Source of the DNA: Pseudomonas sp. KU26590 | GTDB lineage: Bacteria > Pseudomonadota > Gammaproteobacteria > Pseudomonadales > Pseudomonadaceae | DNA: 64,000 nucleotides | Assembly (NCBI RefSeq): GCF_026153515.1 | Contig: NZ_CP110644.1 | Coordinates: 4,493,501 to 4,557,500 of the forward strand | Reading direction: 5' to 3' | Shown: piece by piece, positions 17,575-26,025 of the stretch | How positions within the stretch are numbered: the stretch's first letter is position 1 | Layout of the letters: every line of letters begins with the position of its first letter | Notes under the pieces: generated by a model | What the model saw: the letters and a program-made list of their open reading frames with translations, nothing else | What the model was told of the DNA's origin: nothing | Databases searched by the model: none | Program-made: the position numbers and the translations under genes

Positions 17575-18471
17575 ATGGACATCTCTTTAGAGACTGAGCC
17601 CCTTGATGCAAAACCCTCCAGCGCGGGATGGCTGAACGGCCTGATCGGTGTGATCATTTTCAGCGGCTCTCTGCCTGCCACGCGCATCGCCGTGCTGGAG
17701 TTCACGCCGCTGTTTCTGACCGTCGCCAGAGCGTCGATCGCCGGTTTGGTCGCGGTCTGCCTGCTGCTCGTGTTGCGGGAGAAGCGCCCGCAGCGCAACC
17801 AGCTGATGCCGCTGCTGATCGTTGCCAGCGGCGTGGTGGTCGGCTTCCCGCTGCTCACCGCGCTGGCCCTGCAATACGTTACGTCGGCGCACTCCATCGT
17901 GTTTGTCGGCCTGTTGCCGTTGGCGACCGCGGTGTTCGCCGTGCTGCGTGGCGGCGAGCGGCCACGTCCGGTGTTCTGGGCGTTCTCGTTGCTGGGCAGT
18001 GCGCTGGTGGTGGGGTTTGCCTGTGCCCAAGGGCTGTCGGCGTCGCCGGCGGGCGATCTGCTGATGTTGCTGGCGATTATCGTCTGCGGCCTGGGTTATG
18101 CCGAAGGCGCCACGCTGTCCCGAACGCTCGGCGGCTGGCAAGTCATCTGCTGGGCGCTGGTGCTGGCGTTGCCGCTGATGCTGCTCCTGACCCTGTTCAG
18201 CGCGCCGCCAGCGCTGTCTCAAATCAGCTTGCCGGCCTGGCTGAGCCTCGGCTACGTGTCGCTGTTCAGCATGTTGATCGGCTTCGTGTTCTGGTATCGA
18301 GGTCTCGCCCAGGGCGGAATCGCGGCGGTAGGACAACTGCAGTTGCTGCAGCCTTTTTTCGGCCTGACCCTGGCCGCGACGCTGCTGCATGAAAGCGTCA
18401 GCGTGGGCATGCTGGGGGTGACCGTCGGGGTGATCGCGTGCGTGGCGGGCGCGCGGCGGTTTTCACGCTGA
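17575..18471 (+). CDS. DMT (EamA) family transporter
   Basis: A 298-residue inner-membrane protein with about ten hydrophobic helices arranged as two EamA repeats (about 15-140 and 155-295). Typical words are ATRIAVLEFTPLFLTVARASIAGLVA and YVTSAHSIVFVGLLPLATAVFA. Such proteins export amino acids or other small metabolites; the substrate is unknown. AGGAG lies 8 bases before the ATG. The divergent MocR gene is its likely regulator, suggesting control by a PLP-reactive amino compound. It ends 33 bases before a bidirectional terminator. Confidence 0.88.
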   Translation: MDISLETEPLDAKPSSAGWLNGLIGVIIFSGSLPATRIAVLEFTPLFLTVARASIAGLVAVCLLLVLREKRPQRNQLMPLLIVASGVVVGFPLLTALALQYVTSAHSIVFVGLLPLATAVFAVLRGGERPRPVFWAFSLLGSALVVGFACAQGLSASPAGDLLMLLAIIVCGLGYAEGATLSRTLGGWQVICWALVLALPLMLLLTLFSAPPALSQISLPAWLSLGYVSLFSMLIGFVFWYRGLAQGGIAAVGQLQLLQPFFGLTLAATLLHESVSVGMLGVTVGVIACVAGARRFSR

Positions 18472-18503
18472 CCCTAACCACTTGCCCAGTTGCCCCCAAA
18501 CGA

Positions 18504-18532
18504 AAAATGCCGGTGATCATCACCGGCATTTT
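18504..18532. terminator. bidirectional rho-independent terminator
   Basis: A perfect 14-bp inverted repeat (AAAATGCCGGTGAT / ATCACCGGCATTTT) with a one-base centre, between the converging EamA (18471) and sorbosone-dehydrogenase-like (18552) genes. Confidence 0.92.
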
Positions 18533-18551
18533 CCATTTCATCGCTAAGCCA

Positions 18552-19889
18552 TCACTTGGCCTGACTGACACGCCAGACTTTATTGCCCACGTCGTCTGCG
18601 ACCAGCAACGCGCCCTGCTTGTCGAGGATCACACCGACCGGTCGGCCCTGTGCGTCGCCGTCGGCATTGAGGAATCCGGTCAGGACGTCCACCGGCATGC
18701 CAGTCGGCCGGCTGTTTTGGAAGCCGACGAACACGACTTTGTAGCCTGCCTGGGGATTGCGGTTCCACGAGCCGTGCTCACCGACAAATACGCCGTCAGC
18801 AAACTTGGCCGGCATGCCGCGCGGGTCGGACCAGGTCAGGCCCAGCGGCGCGACGTGGGTGCCGAGGGCGTAATCCGGCGCGATAGCCTTGGCGACCATG
18901 TCCGGGCGCGGCGGCTGCAAACGGCTGTCGACGTGGTTGCCGTAGTAGCTCCACGGCCAGCCGTAGAATGCGCCGTCCTTGACCGAGGTCAGGTAATCCG
19001 GCACCAGGTCGCTGCCGATTTCGTCACGTTCGTTGACCACCGTCCACAGCTCGTTGCTGCCCGGCTTCCAGGCCAGTCCGTTGGGGTTGCGCAGGCCGCT
19101 GGCGAACAGGCGTTTCTGCCCGGTCTTGACGTCCACTTCCCAGACCGCCGCGCGGCCTTCTTCGGCTTCCAGACCGTTCTCGGCCACGTTGCTGTTCGAG
19201 CCCACGGTGACGTACAGCTTGGTGCCTTCGCGGTTGGCGATGATGTTCTTGGTCCAGTGGTGATTAATACCCGCCGGCAAATCGGTGACTTTCACCGGCG
19301 TGGCGGTGCTTTCAGTCTGGCCGTCGTTGTACGGGACCTTGACCACGGCGTCGGCGTTGGCGATGAACAGGTCATTGCCCACCAGCACCATGCCGAACGG
19401 CGACGTCAGGCCGCTGATGAATACCTTCTTCATTTCCGCGCGGCCATCGCCATCGGCATCGCGCAGGATGCTGATACGGTTGGCGCTTTCGGCTTCGGCG
19501 CCGACCCGGCTCATGACGATTCCGGTGGCGGTGCGCTTGATCCACGCCATCACCCCCGGCCCGCCGTCCGTCGCGCCTTCAGGCTTCGGCGGCTTGTTGC
19601 TTTCCGCCACCAGGATATCGCCGTTGGGCAGGCTGTACAGCCAGCGCGGGTGATCGAGGTTCTCGGCCAGTGCGCTGACCTTGAAGCCTTCGGCAGCCTT
19701 GGGCGTGTCGGTGCCCTTCCAGCCAACGGCCTTTGAGACCTTGACGGTCGGGATCAGCGTGCTGTTCGGCTCGGGCAGTTGCGGCTGCGCGCCAACGCCG
19801 GCCTGGAACGGCAGCTTGGCGGTTTCGCCACAGGCACTGAGCATCGCAGCAGTGGTCATCAGCAGTGCAAATCGGTGCATCGCAATCAT
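18552..19889 (-). CDS. PQQ-type sugar/sorbosone dehydrogenase-like lipoprotein
   Basis: A 445-residue six-bladed propeller protein of the soluble glucose/sorbosone dehydrogenase type. The N-terminus is a lipoprotein signal with lipobox LSAC, so it is membrane-anchored in the periplasm. Family words are LDHPRWLYSLPNGDILVAES, FGMVLVGNDLFIANADAVVKVPY, GLRNPNGLAWKPGSNELWTVVNERDEIG and VFVGEHGSWNRN. It probably oxidises an aldose or sorbosone-like sugar with PQQ. GAGG precedes the ATG by 7 bases. It is a single gene divergent from a histidine kinase. Confidence 0.85.
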   Translation of the reverse strand: MIAMHRFALLMTTAAMLSACGETAKLPFQAGVGAQPQLPEPNSTLIPTVKVSKAVGWKGTDTPKAAEGFKVSALAENLDHPRWLYSLPNGDILVAESNKPPKPEGATDGGPGVMAWIKRTATGIVMSRVGAEAESANRISILRDADGDGRAEMKKVFISGLTSPFGMVLVGNDLFIANADAVVKVPYNDGQTESTATPVKVTDLPAGINHHWTKNIIANREGTKLYVTVGSNSNVAENGLEAEEGRAAVWEVDVKTGQKRLFASGLRNPNGLAWKPGSNELWTVVNERDEIGSDLVPDYLTSVKDGAFYGWPWSYYGNHVDSRLQPPRPDMVAKAIAPDYALGTHVAPLGLTWSDPRGMPAKFADGVFVGEHGSWNRNPQAGYKVVFVGFQNSRPTGMPVDVLTGFLNADGDAQGRPVGVILDKQGALLVADDVGNKVWRVSQAK

Positions 19890-20196
19890 CGTTCAACCTC
19901 GCGGCGGCCATCCATGGGCCCATTGTTTTAAGAATTAAAAAGCGCTGAGAAACAGAGAGCTCAGAGAAGCATAGGCTTCGAGGGACATAAGGCTGACAAG
20001 TATCGCCACGTCGAACGACAACAAACAGCGCATGGGACGCAAATGACATTTGCCCTTGAGGCATCATTAAAACGACCCCGACATGGGCGTCAGGGTTCAA
20101 TAATCTGCGCCGACACCTCGGACACAGGGCCGACGGGTTAGCCATGCTGGCGGATTTTAGATACGCTGCCTTCCCGTTATCCCAGAGCCAGATCCG
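19890..20196. other. divergent intergenic region, no gene seen
   Basis: About 300 bases between the lipoprotein start and the histidine kinase start. No hairpin, repeat or clear promoter box stood out; it should hold promoters for both genes. Confidence 0.55.
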
Positions 20197-21387
20197 ATGA
20201 CCCGCCCAGAGTTTGCTTTGGATGTTGAGGCGATCCGCGCGATCCCGGCAGTGCCCGTCATTCTGAGTATGGTCAAGCACATGACCGGCATGCGCTTCGC
20301 GGCGATCGCCAGGGTCACGGAGCGTCACTGGGTGGCCTGCGCCGTCGATGACTCGATCAACTTCGGCCTCAAGCCGGGCGGTGAACTGGTGCTGGAATCG
20401 ACCATCTGCCACGAGATCAGGCAGCATCACCAGCCCGTGGTGTTCGGCCACGCCAGCGCCGACCCGCACCTCCCCACCCACCACACAGCGCTCACCTACG
20501 GCCTGGAAAGCTACATCTCGATCCCGATCGTTCTGGCCGATGGCCGCTTCTTCGGCACGCTGTGCGCGATCGATTCGGTGCCGGCCGATCTCACTGATCC
20601 CGCCATCGTCAAGACACTGACCCTGTTCGCGCAATTGATCGCCATGAGCCTGGACACCCAGGGTCACCTGGAGAGCGCCCGCGCCGAGCTGACCGACGCC
20701 AATGAAAACGGCCGACTGCGCGAGCAATTCATGGCGGTGCTGGGCCATGACCTGCGCACGCCGTTGAGCGCGATCCGCATGAGCGCCGACCTGCTGGCGA
20801 CCAAAACCGAAGACAAGCGCTCGCAGGGACTGGTCGCTGCCATACGGCAGAGTTCGATCCGCATGGGCGCGCTGATCGAGAACGTGCTGGATTTCGCCAG
20901 GGGCCGTATGGGGGGTGGGATTCCGGTGAAGCGCCAAGCCAACGACGATCTCGCCGGCGTATTGAAAGCGACGGTGGACGAGATCCGCGCCTCCCAGCCT
21001 CAGGCAACATTCAACGAAGCCATCGAGCTCACCGGGAGCGTCTACTGCGACCCGCTGCGCATCAGTCAGTTGTTGTCCAATCTGCTGGGCAACGCGGTGA
21101 CCCACGGGGCAACCACCACGCCAATTCAAGTTCACGTCCGGCAGGAGTGTGGCCAGGTGATCATTTCCGTCATGAACCACGGCGCGCCCATTTCGCCACG
21201 TCTGATGCCGTTGCTGTTCGAGCCGTTCACCCGTTCCGAAGCGGGCGGGCGCGGAGAAGGCCTGGGTTTGGGGCTGTACATCGCGTCGCAGATCGCCACT
21301 GCCCATGACGGCACCTTGACCGTGAGCTCATCGGAGAAGCTAGGCACCTGCTTCATCGCGCGTTTTCCTTCTGCGCCACAAGCGTGA
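20197..21387 (+). CDS. GAF-domain sensor histidine kinase
   Basis: A 396-residue soluble kinase. Residues about 15-152 form a GAF sensor domain (STICHEIRQHHQPVVFGHASADPHL, SYISIPIVLADGRFFGTLCAID). A coiled linker leads to the HisKA box with phospho-acceptor H184 (VLGHDLRTPLSAIRMSAD), then an HATPase domain with N-box QLLSNLLGNAVTHG and G-box GRGEGLGLGLYIA. No membrane segment is seen, so it senses an internal signal. No response regulator gene is adjacent, making it an orphan kinase in this window. The creatininase gene follows 97 bases later. Confidence 0.88.
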   Translation: MTRPEFALDVEAIRAIPAVPVILSMVKHMTGMRFAAIARVTERHWVACAVDDSINFGLKPGGELVLESTICHEIRQHHQPVVFGHASADPHLPTHHTALTYGLESYISIPIVLADGRFFGTLCAIDSVPADLTDPAIVKTLTLFAQLIAMSLDTQGHLESARAELTDANENGRLREQFMAVLGHDLRTPLSAIRMSADLLATKTEDKRSQGLVAAIRQSSIRMGALIENVLDFARGRMGGGIPVKRQANDDLAGVLKATVDEIRASQPQATFNEAIELTGSVYCDPLRISQLLSNLLGNAVTHGATTTPIQVHVRQECGQVIISVMNHGAPISPRLMPLLFEPFTRSEAGGRGEGLGLGLYIASQIATAHDGTLTVSSSEKLGTCFIARFPSAPQA

Positions 21388-21484
21388 GAGCCCGCTGCCG
21401 GGTCCGGCGCTCGTTCATCCTTTGGCGCCCTCGCACACACTCATTTTTCGCTGTTAACCCATTTTCCTGAAGAGAGGACCTGAC

Positions 21485-22234
21485 ATGCTTCTGCACCAGT
21501 CCACGTGGATCGAGATCGAGCAGTTTCTCAAGCGCAGCCGCACGGTCGTCGTGCCGATCGGCTCGAACGAACAACATGGCCCCACCGGCCTGCTCGGCAC
21601 CGACTGGATGTGCCCGCAGATCATCGCCCACGAAGCGCAGAAGAGCGCCGATATCCTGATTGCGCCGACCTTCAACATCGGCATGGCGCAGCACCATCTG
21701 GGCTTTCCCGGGACGATCTCGCTGCGCCCCTCGACGTTCATCGCCGCCATCGGTGACTGGACGCGCTCGCTGGCGGGCCACGGCTTCGAAAAGATCCTCT
21801 TTCTCAATGGCCATGGTGGCAATATCGCGTCAATCGAGGCGGCATTTTCCGAGCTGTACGCCGAGGCCAGTTTCGCCGGGCGTTCTGCCGGCTTCGCGCT
21901 GAAGCTGACCAACTGGTGGGACCTGGAAGGCGTTAGCGAATTGGCGCACCGGCAGTTTCCGGTGGGCCACGGCTCCCACGCGACGCCGTCCGAGATCGCG
22001 GTGACCCAGTGGGCCTATCCGGAGTCCATCAAATCAGCGGACTACTCGCCACAGATAGCACCGTCCGGGCCGATCCGCGAGGCGAAGGATTTTCGTGCGC
22101 GCTTCCCCGATGGCCGCATGGGCTCAGACCCTGCGCTGGCCACTCCGGAAAAAGGCGCGGAGCTGGTGGCGTTGGCGGCCAAAGGGCTGGTGCGGGCGGT
22201 TGACGCGTTCAGTCGCGAACCAGCGCTGCATTAA
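21485..22234 (+). CDS. creatininase family amidohydrolase
   Basis: A 249-residue metal-dependent amidohydrolase of the creatininase fold, which opens cyclic amides such as creatinine or related rings. Metal-ligand motifs are visible: the glutamate in PIGSNEQHGPTG, GTDWMCP, the histidine-rich AQHHLGFPGTISL, and LFLNGHGGNIAS. A further VGHGSHATPSEIAVT carries the second-half acidic residue. Length is normal. GAGAGGA lies close before the ATG. The substrate cannot be told; the Pseudomonas family also includes enzymes of cofactor-biosynthesis type. Confidence 0.85.
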   Translation: MLLHQSTWIEIEQFLKRSRTVVVPIGSNEQHGPTGLLGTDWMCPQIIAHEAQKSADILIAPTFNIGMAQHHLGFPGTISLRPSTFIAAIGDWTRSLAGHGFEKILFLNGHGGNIASIEAAFSELYAEASFAGRSAGFALKLTNWWDLEGVSELAHRQFPVGHGSHATPSEIAVTQWAYPESIKSADYSPQIAPSGPIREAKDFRARFPDGRMGSDPALATPEKGAELVALAAKGLVRAVDAFSREPALH

Positions 22235-22398
22235 CGTCGCTGCGTTGAGGGGCTTAGCCGTGCGGCAATAGCGCGCGGGCGTTGAACTCGTCAGCGAAAC
22301 GGCGGCCATAGTGGTGTGCGCTTTTTGAAACGGTATTGGACCAGGGGCAGTCAGCAGCGCAACGACCTTGCCCGGTCCCCTTGGCTGACAGGTGATAT

Positions 22399-22764
22399 GT
22401 GAATACTTTTATCCCACTGGACAAAGTTGAAGAAATTGATCTGCAGGACTATCACGAGGTCTGGCTGACCACGTCGGAAACCTGGCCACAGGACCCGGCG
22501 ACGGTTCACCGCAAGTGCCTGTGGCGCCAGGACCGCGAACTGACGGGTGATGTGGAAATCGACGGCGTGTATTTTGAGAACCTTCCGCACCTGTGGCTGC
22601 GTGTGGACGACCTCGATGATCAAAAGGACATCGACCTGGTCATCGAAAAGCTCAAGGCACGCATCGCTGCACTGAATCTCAAGGGTGAGTTCTACCCTGC
22701 CGAGCTGCCGAAAGCGGCGCCTCACAAAGATGAAGACGAAATCAAGAAAGACCTGCGCAGTTAA
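22399..22764 (+). CDS. conserved hypothetical small acidic protein
   Basis: A 121-residue cytosolic protein starting at a GTG with AGGTGA upstream; the nearby ATG is out of frame. I do not recognise the family. It is rich in Asp/Glu, contains aromatic strands (YHEVWLTTSETW, GVYFENLPHLWLRVDD) and ends with a charged tail DEDEIKKDL. There is no signal peptide or membrane segment. Codon usage looks like its neighbours, so it is probably a real gene. It stands alone between the creatininase gene and REP array IV. Confidence 0.6.
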   Translation: MNTFIPLDKVEEIDLQDYHEVWLTTSETWPQDPATVHRKCLWRQDRELTGDVEIDGVYFENLPHLWLRVDDLDDQKDIDLVIEKLKARIAALNLKGEFYPAELPKAAPHKDEDEIKKDLRS

Positions 22765-22944
22765 TCCGCTTTAACCCCCGCTTCCCTGACGCGCGCCGTG
22801 GCTGATCTTCAGCACGGCGCCGTTCTTGCCTTGCCTCAGAGCGCGCAAACCCCTGGCACCGCTTACCCTCCCAATGACCTATTCGGCTCCTACCGGTTTC
22901 GCGTTCGCTTTGCCATCTGAGGGCGACAGGCTCTAAGCATCGCC

Positions 22945-23660
22945 TTAGTGGGACCGGCTTTAGCCGGGAAGAGGCCTGTGTACACACCATCAATTTTTGC
23001 AACGTGGCATCCGACGCCTTCCCGGCTAAAGCCAGTCCTACAGGTGCACGCAGTCCGTTAGTGGGACCGGCTTCAGCCGGGAAGAGGCCTGTGTACACAC
23101 CATCAATTTTTGCAGCGTGGCATCCGACGCCTTCCCGGCTGACGCCAGTCCTACAGGTGCACACGATCCGTTAGTGGGACCGGCTTTAGCCGGGAAGATG
23201 CCCGTGTGAACACCCTCAATTTTGCAGCGTGGCATCCGACGTCTTCCCGGCTGAAGCCGGTCCTACAGGTGCACGCAATCCGTCAGTGGGACCGGCTTCA
23301 GCCGGGAAGAGGCCCGTGTGAACACCCACCATTTTGCAGCGTTGCATCCGACGCCTTCCCGGCTGAAGCCGGTCCCACAAGTTGCACGCGATCCATCAGT
23401 GGGACTGGCTTTAGCCGGGAAGAGGCCTGTGTACACACCCTCAATTTTGCAGCGTGGCATCCGACGCCTTCCCGGCTGAAGCCTGTCCTACGGGTGCACG
23501 CGATCCATCAGTGGGACTGGCTTTAGCCGGGAAGAGGCCTGTGTACACACCCTCAATTTTGCAGCGTGGCATCCGACGTTTTCCCGGCTGAAGCCGGTCC
23601 TACAGGTGCACGCGATCCATCAGTGGGACCGGCTTCAGCCGGGAAGTGGCCTGTGTGAGC
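22945..23660. repeat. REP array IV: seven tandem REP-pair units, period 112-113 bp
   Basis: GTGGGAC(C/T)GGCTT(T/C)AGCCGGG recurs at 22948, 23061, 23174, 23286, 23399, 23511 and 23623. The spacer contains GAGGCCTGTGTACACACC.TCAATTTTTGCAGCGTGGCATCCGACG and the linker CAGGTGCACGCGATCC. The final unit lacks its inverted REP. The array lies between two genes on the same strand and ends about 60 bases before the next start codon. Confidence 0.95.
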
Positions 23661-23720
23661 ACCACACTTCTGAGGTCTGGGCTAGAATCGCCCGCTCAGA
23701 TCATCAAGGAGTGAGCACCT

Positions 23721-24086
23721 GTGCAGATGTCCCCGGCGATACCGCTGATTCGTATTTTTTCCGAAGCCAAGGCGAAAGAGTTCTACGTCGATTTTCTCGG
23801 CTTCAGCCTGGAGTGGGAGCACCGCTTTGAGGAGGGCCTGCCGCTGTATGCCCAGGCCCGCCGCGACCAGCTCGTCATCCACCTGACCGAACACCACGGC
23901 GACGCAACACCAGGCTCGACGATCTTCGTGCCGGTCAGCGACATCGCCGAACTGCAGCGCGAACTGCTGGCAAAAAACTACGGCTATTCACGCCCCGGCA
24001 TTCAGGACCTGGACTGGGGCAAGGTCATGGAAATCGCCGACCCGTTCGGCAATCGCCTGCGGTTCTGCGAGCGCTCCGAGGACTGA
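23721..24086 (+). CDS. glyoxalase/bleomycin-resistance superfamily protein
   Basis: A 121-residue protein of the vicinal-oxygen-chelate fold with paired beta-alpha-beta modules: IPLIRIFSEAKAKEFYVDFLGFSLEWEHRF in the first half and GIQDLDWGKVMEIADPFGNRLRFCER in the second, where DPFGN is the family hallmark. It may bind or modify a toxic small molecule; no specific role can be given. AAGGAG lies 9 bases before the GTG at 23721; an ATG at 23727 is an alternative start. Its promoter must lie in the short stretch after REP array IV or within the array. Confidence 0.8.
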   Translation: MQMSPAIPLIRIFSEAKAKEFYVDFLGFSLEWEHRFEEGLPLYAQARRDQLVIHLTEHHGDATPGSTIFVPVSDIAELQRELLAKNYGYSRPGIQDLDWGKVMEIADPFGNRLRFCERSED

Positions 24087-24098
24087 ACGACGCCGTCG

Positions 24099-24953
24099 TC
24101 ACAGGCGGAAATACTGCCCGATGGCCCGCTGCAGCAGGTCAACTGCATCATCGCCGTGAGAAGCTGACGAGCGTACGACGATGATGTCGTGGTCGGCGAT
24201 CCGCGGCAGGCCGTCCAGAATGCGCATGCCGTCGGTGACCCGGGCGCGGTCGATGAGGCTGATCCCCAGCCCGGCTTCGACGCAGGCCTTGACCGCCTGA
24301 TTGGACGGGCTTTCCAGTACGATTCGCAGGCGATGACCGCTGCGCTTGAGCGACTCGATCATCGCGTGCCGATACGGGCACTGGGTGGCATGCACGGCCA
24401 GTGGCAACGGATCCGGCAATTCCCCCGATTGATGCGCGGCGCCGACCCACACCGGCGTGGTGGATACCAGCAGTTGATCATCAGTGCCCAGTTGGTCTTT
24501 AAGCTGGGCGATGATCGCCACTTGAAGACGACCCCGCTGCACCTGATCGCGCAGGGTGTAGCTGGGCGCGGTCTTCAGCTCAAGCACGATGTTCGGCCAT
24601 GCCGCCACAAACGCCGGGAGCACGTCGCGAATCAGGTGCGACGCGTACTCGTCCGACACGCCCAGCGTGATGCGCCCCGCCAGTTGCGTGCCCTGCAGTT
24701 CGGCCAACACTTGATCATGGGTGCTCAGCAGCGCAGCGGTGGAGGTCAGAAAACGCTTGCCCAGCGGCGTCAGCGACACCGACTGATTGTCGCGATTGAG
24801 CAGTCGTCCGCCCGCCAGCGCTTCCAGCCGCTGCACGTGCACGCTGACCGCCGCCGGACTTTTGTGCAGCTGTTGCGCCGCCGCGCTGAACTTGCCGATG
24901 CGCGCCACGGCGTGAAAGGTACGGACCTGTTCGATATCCAGAATGGCGCTCAT
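24099..24953 (-). CDS. LysR family transcriptional regulator
   Basis: A 284-residue LysR protein resembling LrhA. The winged helix domain at about 5-65 reads QVRTFHAVARIGKFSAAAQQLHKSPAAVSVHVQRLEALAG..LLNRDNQSVSLTPLG. The effector domain begins at RITLGVSDEYASHLI. It is divergent from the EamA exporter at 25028 with only 74 bases between starts, so it very likely controls that exporter and itself. Its 3' end faces the glyoxalase gene 12 bases away. Confidence 0.9.
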   Translation of the reverse strand: MSAILDIEQVRTFHAVARIGKFSAAAQQLHKSPAAVSVHVQRLEALAGGRLLNRDNQSVSLTPLGKRFLTSTAALLSTHDQVLAELQGTQLAGRITLGVSDEYASHLIRDVLPAFVAAWPNIVLELKTAPSYTLRDQVQRGRLQVAIIAQLKDQLGTDDQLLVSTTPVWVGAAHQSGELPDPLPLAVHATQCPYRHAMIESLKRSGHRLRIVLESPSNQAVKACVEAGLGISLIDRARVTDGMRILDGLPRIADHDIIVVRSSASHGDDAVDLLQRAIGQYFRL

Positions 24954-25027
24954 GGTTTACTGATCCCGAAGCACTGCTGTCGTTTATTTTGATTTATTAG
25001 ATTACGGCGGACGGGTACGTTGGGTCC

Positions 25028-25957
25028 ATGAACACTTCAAACGAACTGACCAACGCGACCTTTCCCCTTCCGTCCCGACGCCGGACGATCCCCTTGCCGC
25101 TGCTGGAAGCCGGGCTGGTGATCATCTGGAGTTCGGGCTTCATTGGTGCGCGCTTCTCCATCGATTACGCGCCCGCATCGTTGGTGGTGTTCTGGCGTAG
25201 CCTCCTGGTTACGCTGATTCTCTTCCCCTTTGTTGCCCGGCGACTGCGCCAGACGCCACCCGCCGTGCTGCTGAAAAACGCCGGCATCGGCCTGCTCGCC
25301 ATGGCCGGTTATCTGTTCGGCGTGACCGAGGGCATTGCCCTTGGGGTGCCCGCCGGGCTGGCGGCGCTGTTCGCCGATCTGCTGCCGATCGGCATGGCCG
25401 TGCTGGCGGCAATGGTGCTGCGCCAGCGACTGACCCGCGGCGTATGGGTCGGGTTGCTGATCGGCCTGGCGGGCGTGATGCTGGCGACTCACGATGCGCT
25501 GGCCTGGGGCAGCGCACCCCCGTGGGCCTACGCCCTGCCGGTGCTGGGCATGCTGTCGCTGGCGGTCGCCACGCTGTGGCAAAAACATTCCCCCGACCCG
25601 CAGGCGCTGGGCCTGCTGTCCAACCTGTGGGTGCAGTGCCTCGTCTCGACCTTCGTTTTTACCCTTATTGCCGGACTGCACGGAAGTCTCGCGCCCGTCC
25701 CCAATGCAGGCTTCGCGATGAGTGTGCTGTGGACGTCGGTGTCGACGGTCGGCGGTTACGGCCTGTACTGGATGTGCCTGCGCCGGGCCACGCCAACGCG
25801 GGTCGCCAGTGTGCTTTACCTGAGCCCGCCGCTGACGCTGCTGCTGGCCTGGGCCATGTTCGACGAATCGCTTTCCTGGCTGATGGCCCTGGGCATGGCG
25901 GTCTCGGGGGTCGGCATCGGTCTGGTGATACGCGGCGAGGCGCGGCAGGCGGCGTAG
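25028..25957 (+). CDS. DMT (EamA) family transporter
   Basis: A 309-residue membrane protein with ten predicted helices in two EamA repeats. Characteristic words are LEAGLVIIWSSGFIGARFSIDYAPASLVVFWRS, GVPAGLAALFADLLPIGMAVLAAMVLRQRL and a second-half ASVLYLSPPLTLLLAWAMFDESLSW. It probably exports a metabolite. The divergent LysR gene is its likely regulator. The stop codon is only 12 bases before the hrp box of the next gene, so transcription of the downstream effector candidate starts afresh there. Confidence 0.88.
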   Translation: MNTSNELTNATFPLPSRRRTIPLPLLEAGLVIIWSSGFIGARFSIDYAPASLVVFWRSLLVTLILFPFVARRLRQTPPAVLLKNAGIGLLAMAGYLFGVTEGIALGVPAGLAALFADLLPIGMAVLAAMVLRQRLTRGVWVGLLIGLAGVMLATHDALAWGSAPPWAYALPVLGMLSLAVATLWQKHSPDPQALGLLSNLWVQCLVSTFVFTLIAGLHGSLAPVPNAGFAMSVLWTSVSTVGGYGLYWMCLRRATPTRVASVLYLSPPLTLLLAWAMFDESLSWLMALGMAVSGVGIGLVIRGEARQAA

Positions 25958-25969
25958 CACGGGTGATGT

Positions 25970-25998
25970 GGAACCGTTAGGCGCGTAGGGTCCACTCA
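25970..25998 (+). promoter_or_regulatory. hrp box (HrpL sigma-factor promoter)
   Basis: GGAACC at 25970-25975, then 16 bases, then CCACTCA at 25992-25998. This matches the published HrpL consensus GGAACC-N15/16-CCACNNA at every fixed position. It is in the right orientation and 27 bases before the ATG at 26026, a normal distance for T3SS effector genes in Pseudomonas. Confidence 0.85.
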
Positions 25999-26025
25999 GG
26001 CGTTTTTAACCATAAGCGCGCCCTT

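Noticed and set aside
19579..21306. Very long antisense frames (for example 575 codons at 19579-21306, 609 codons at 51513-53342, 465 codons at 13078-14475)
   Set aside because: They mirror strong genes on the opposite strand with typical GC-rich shadow composition and have no domain features.
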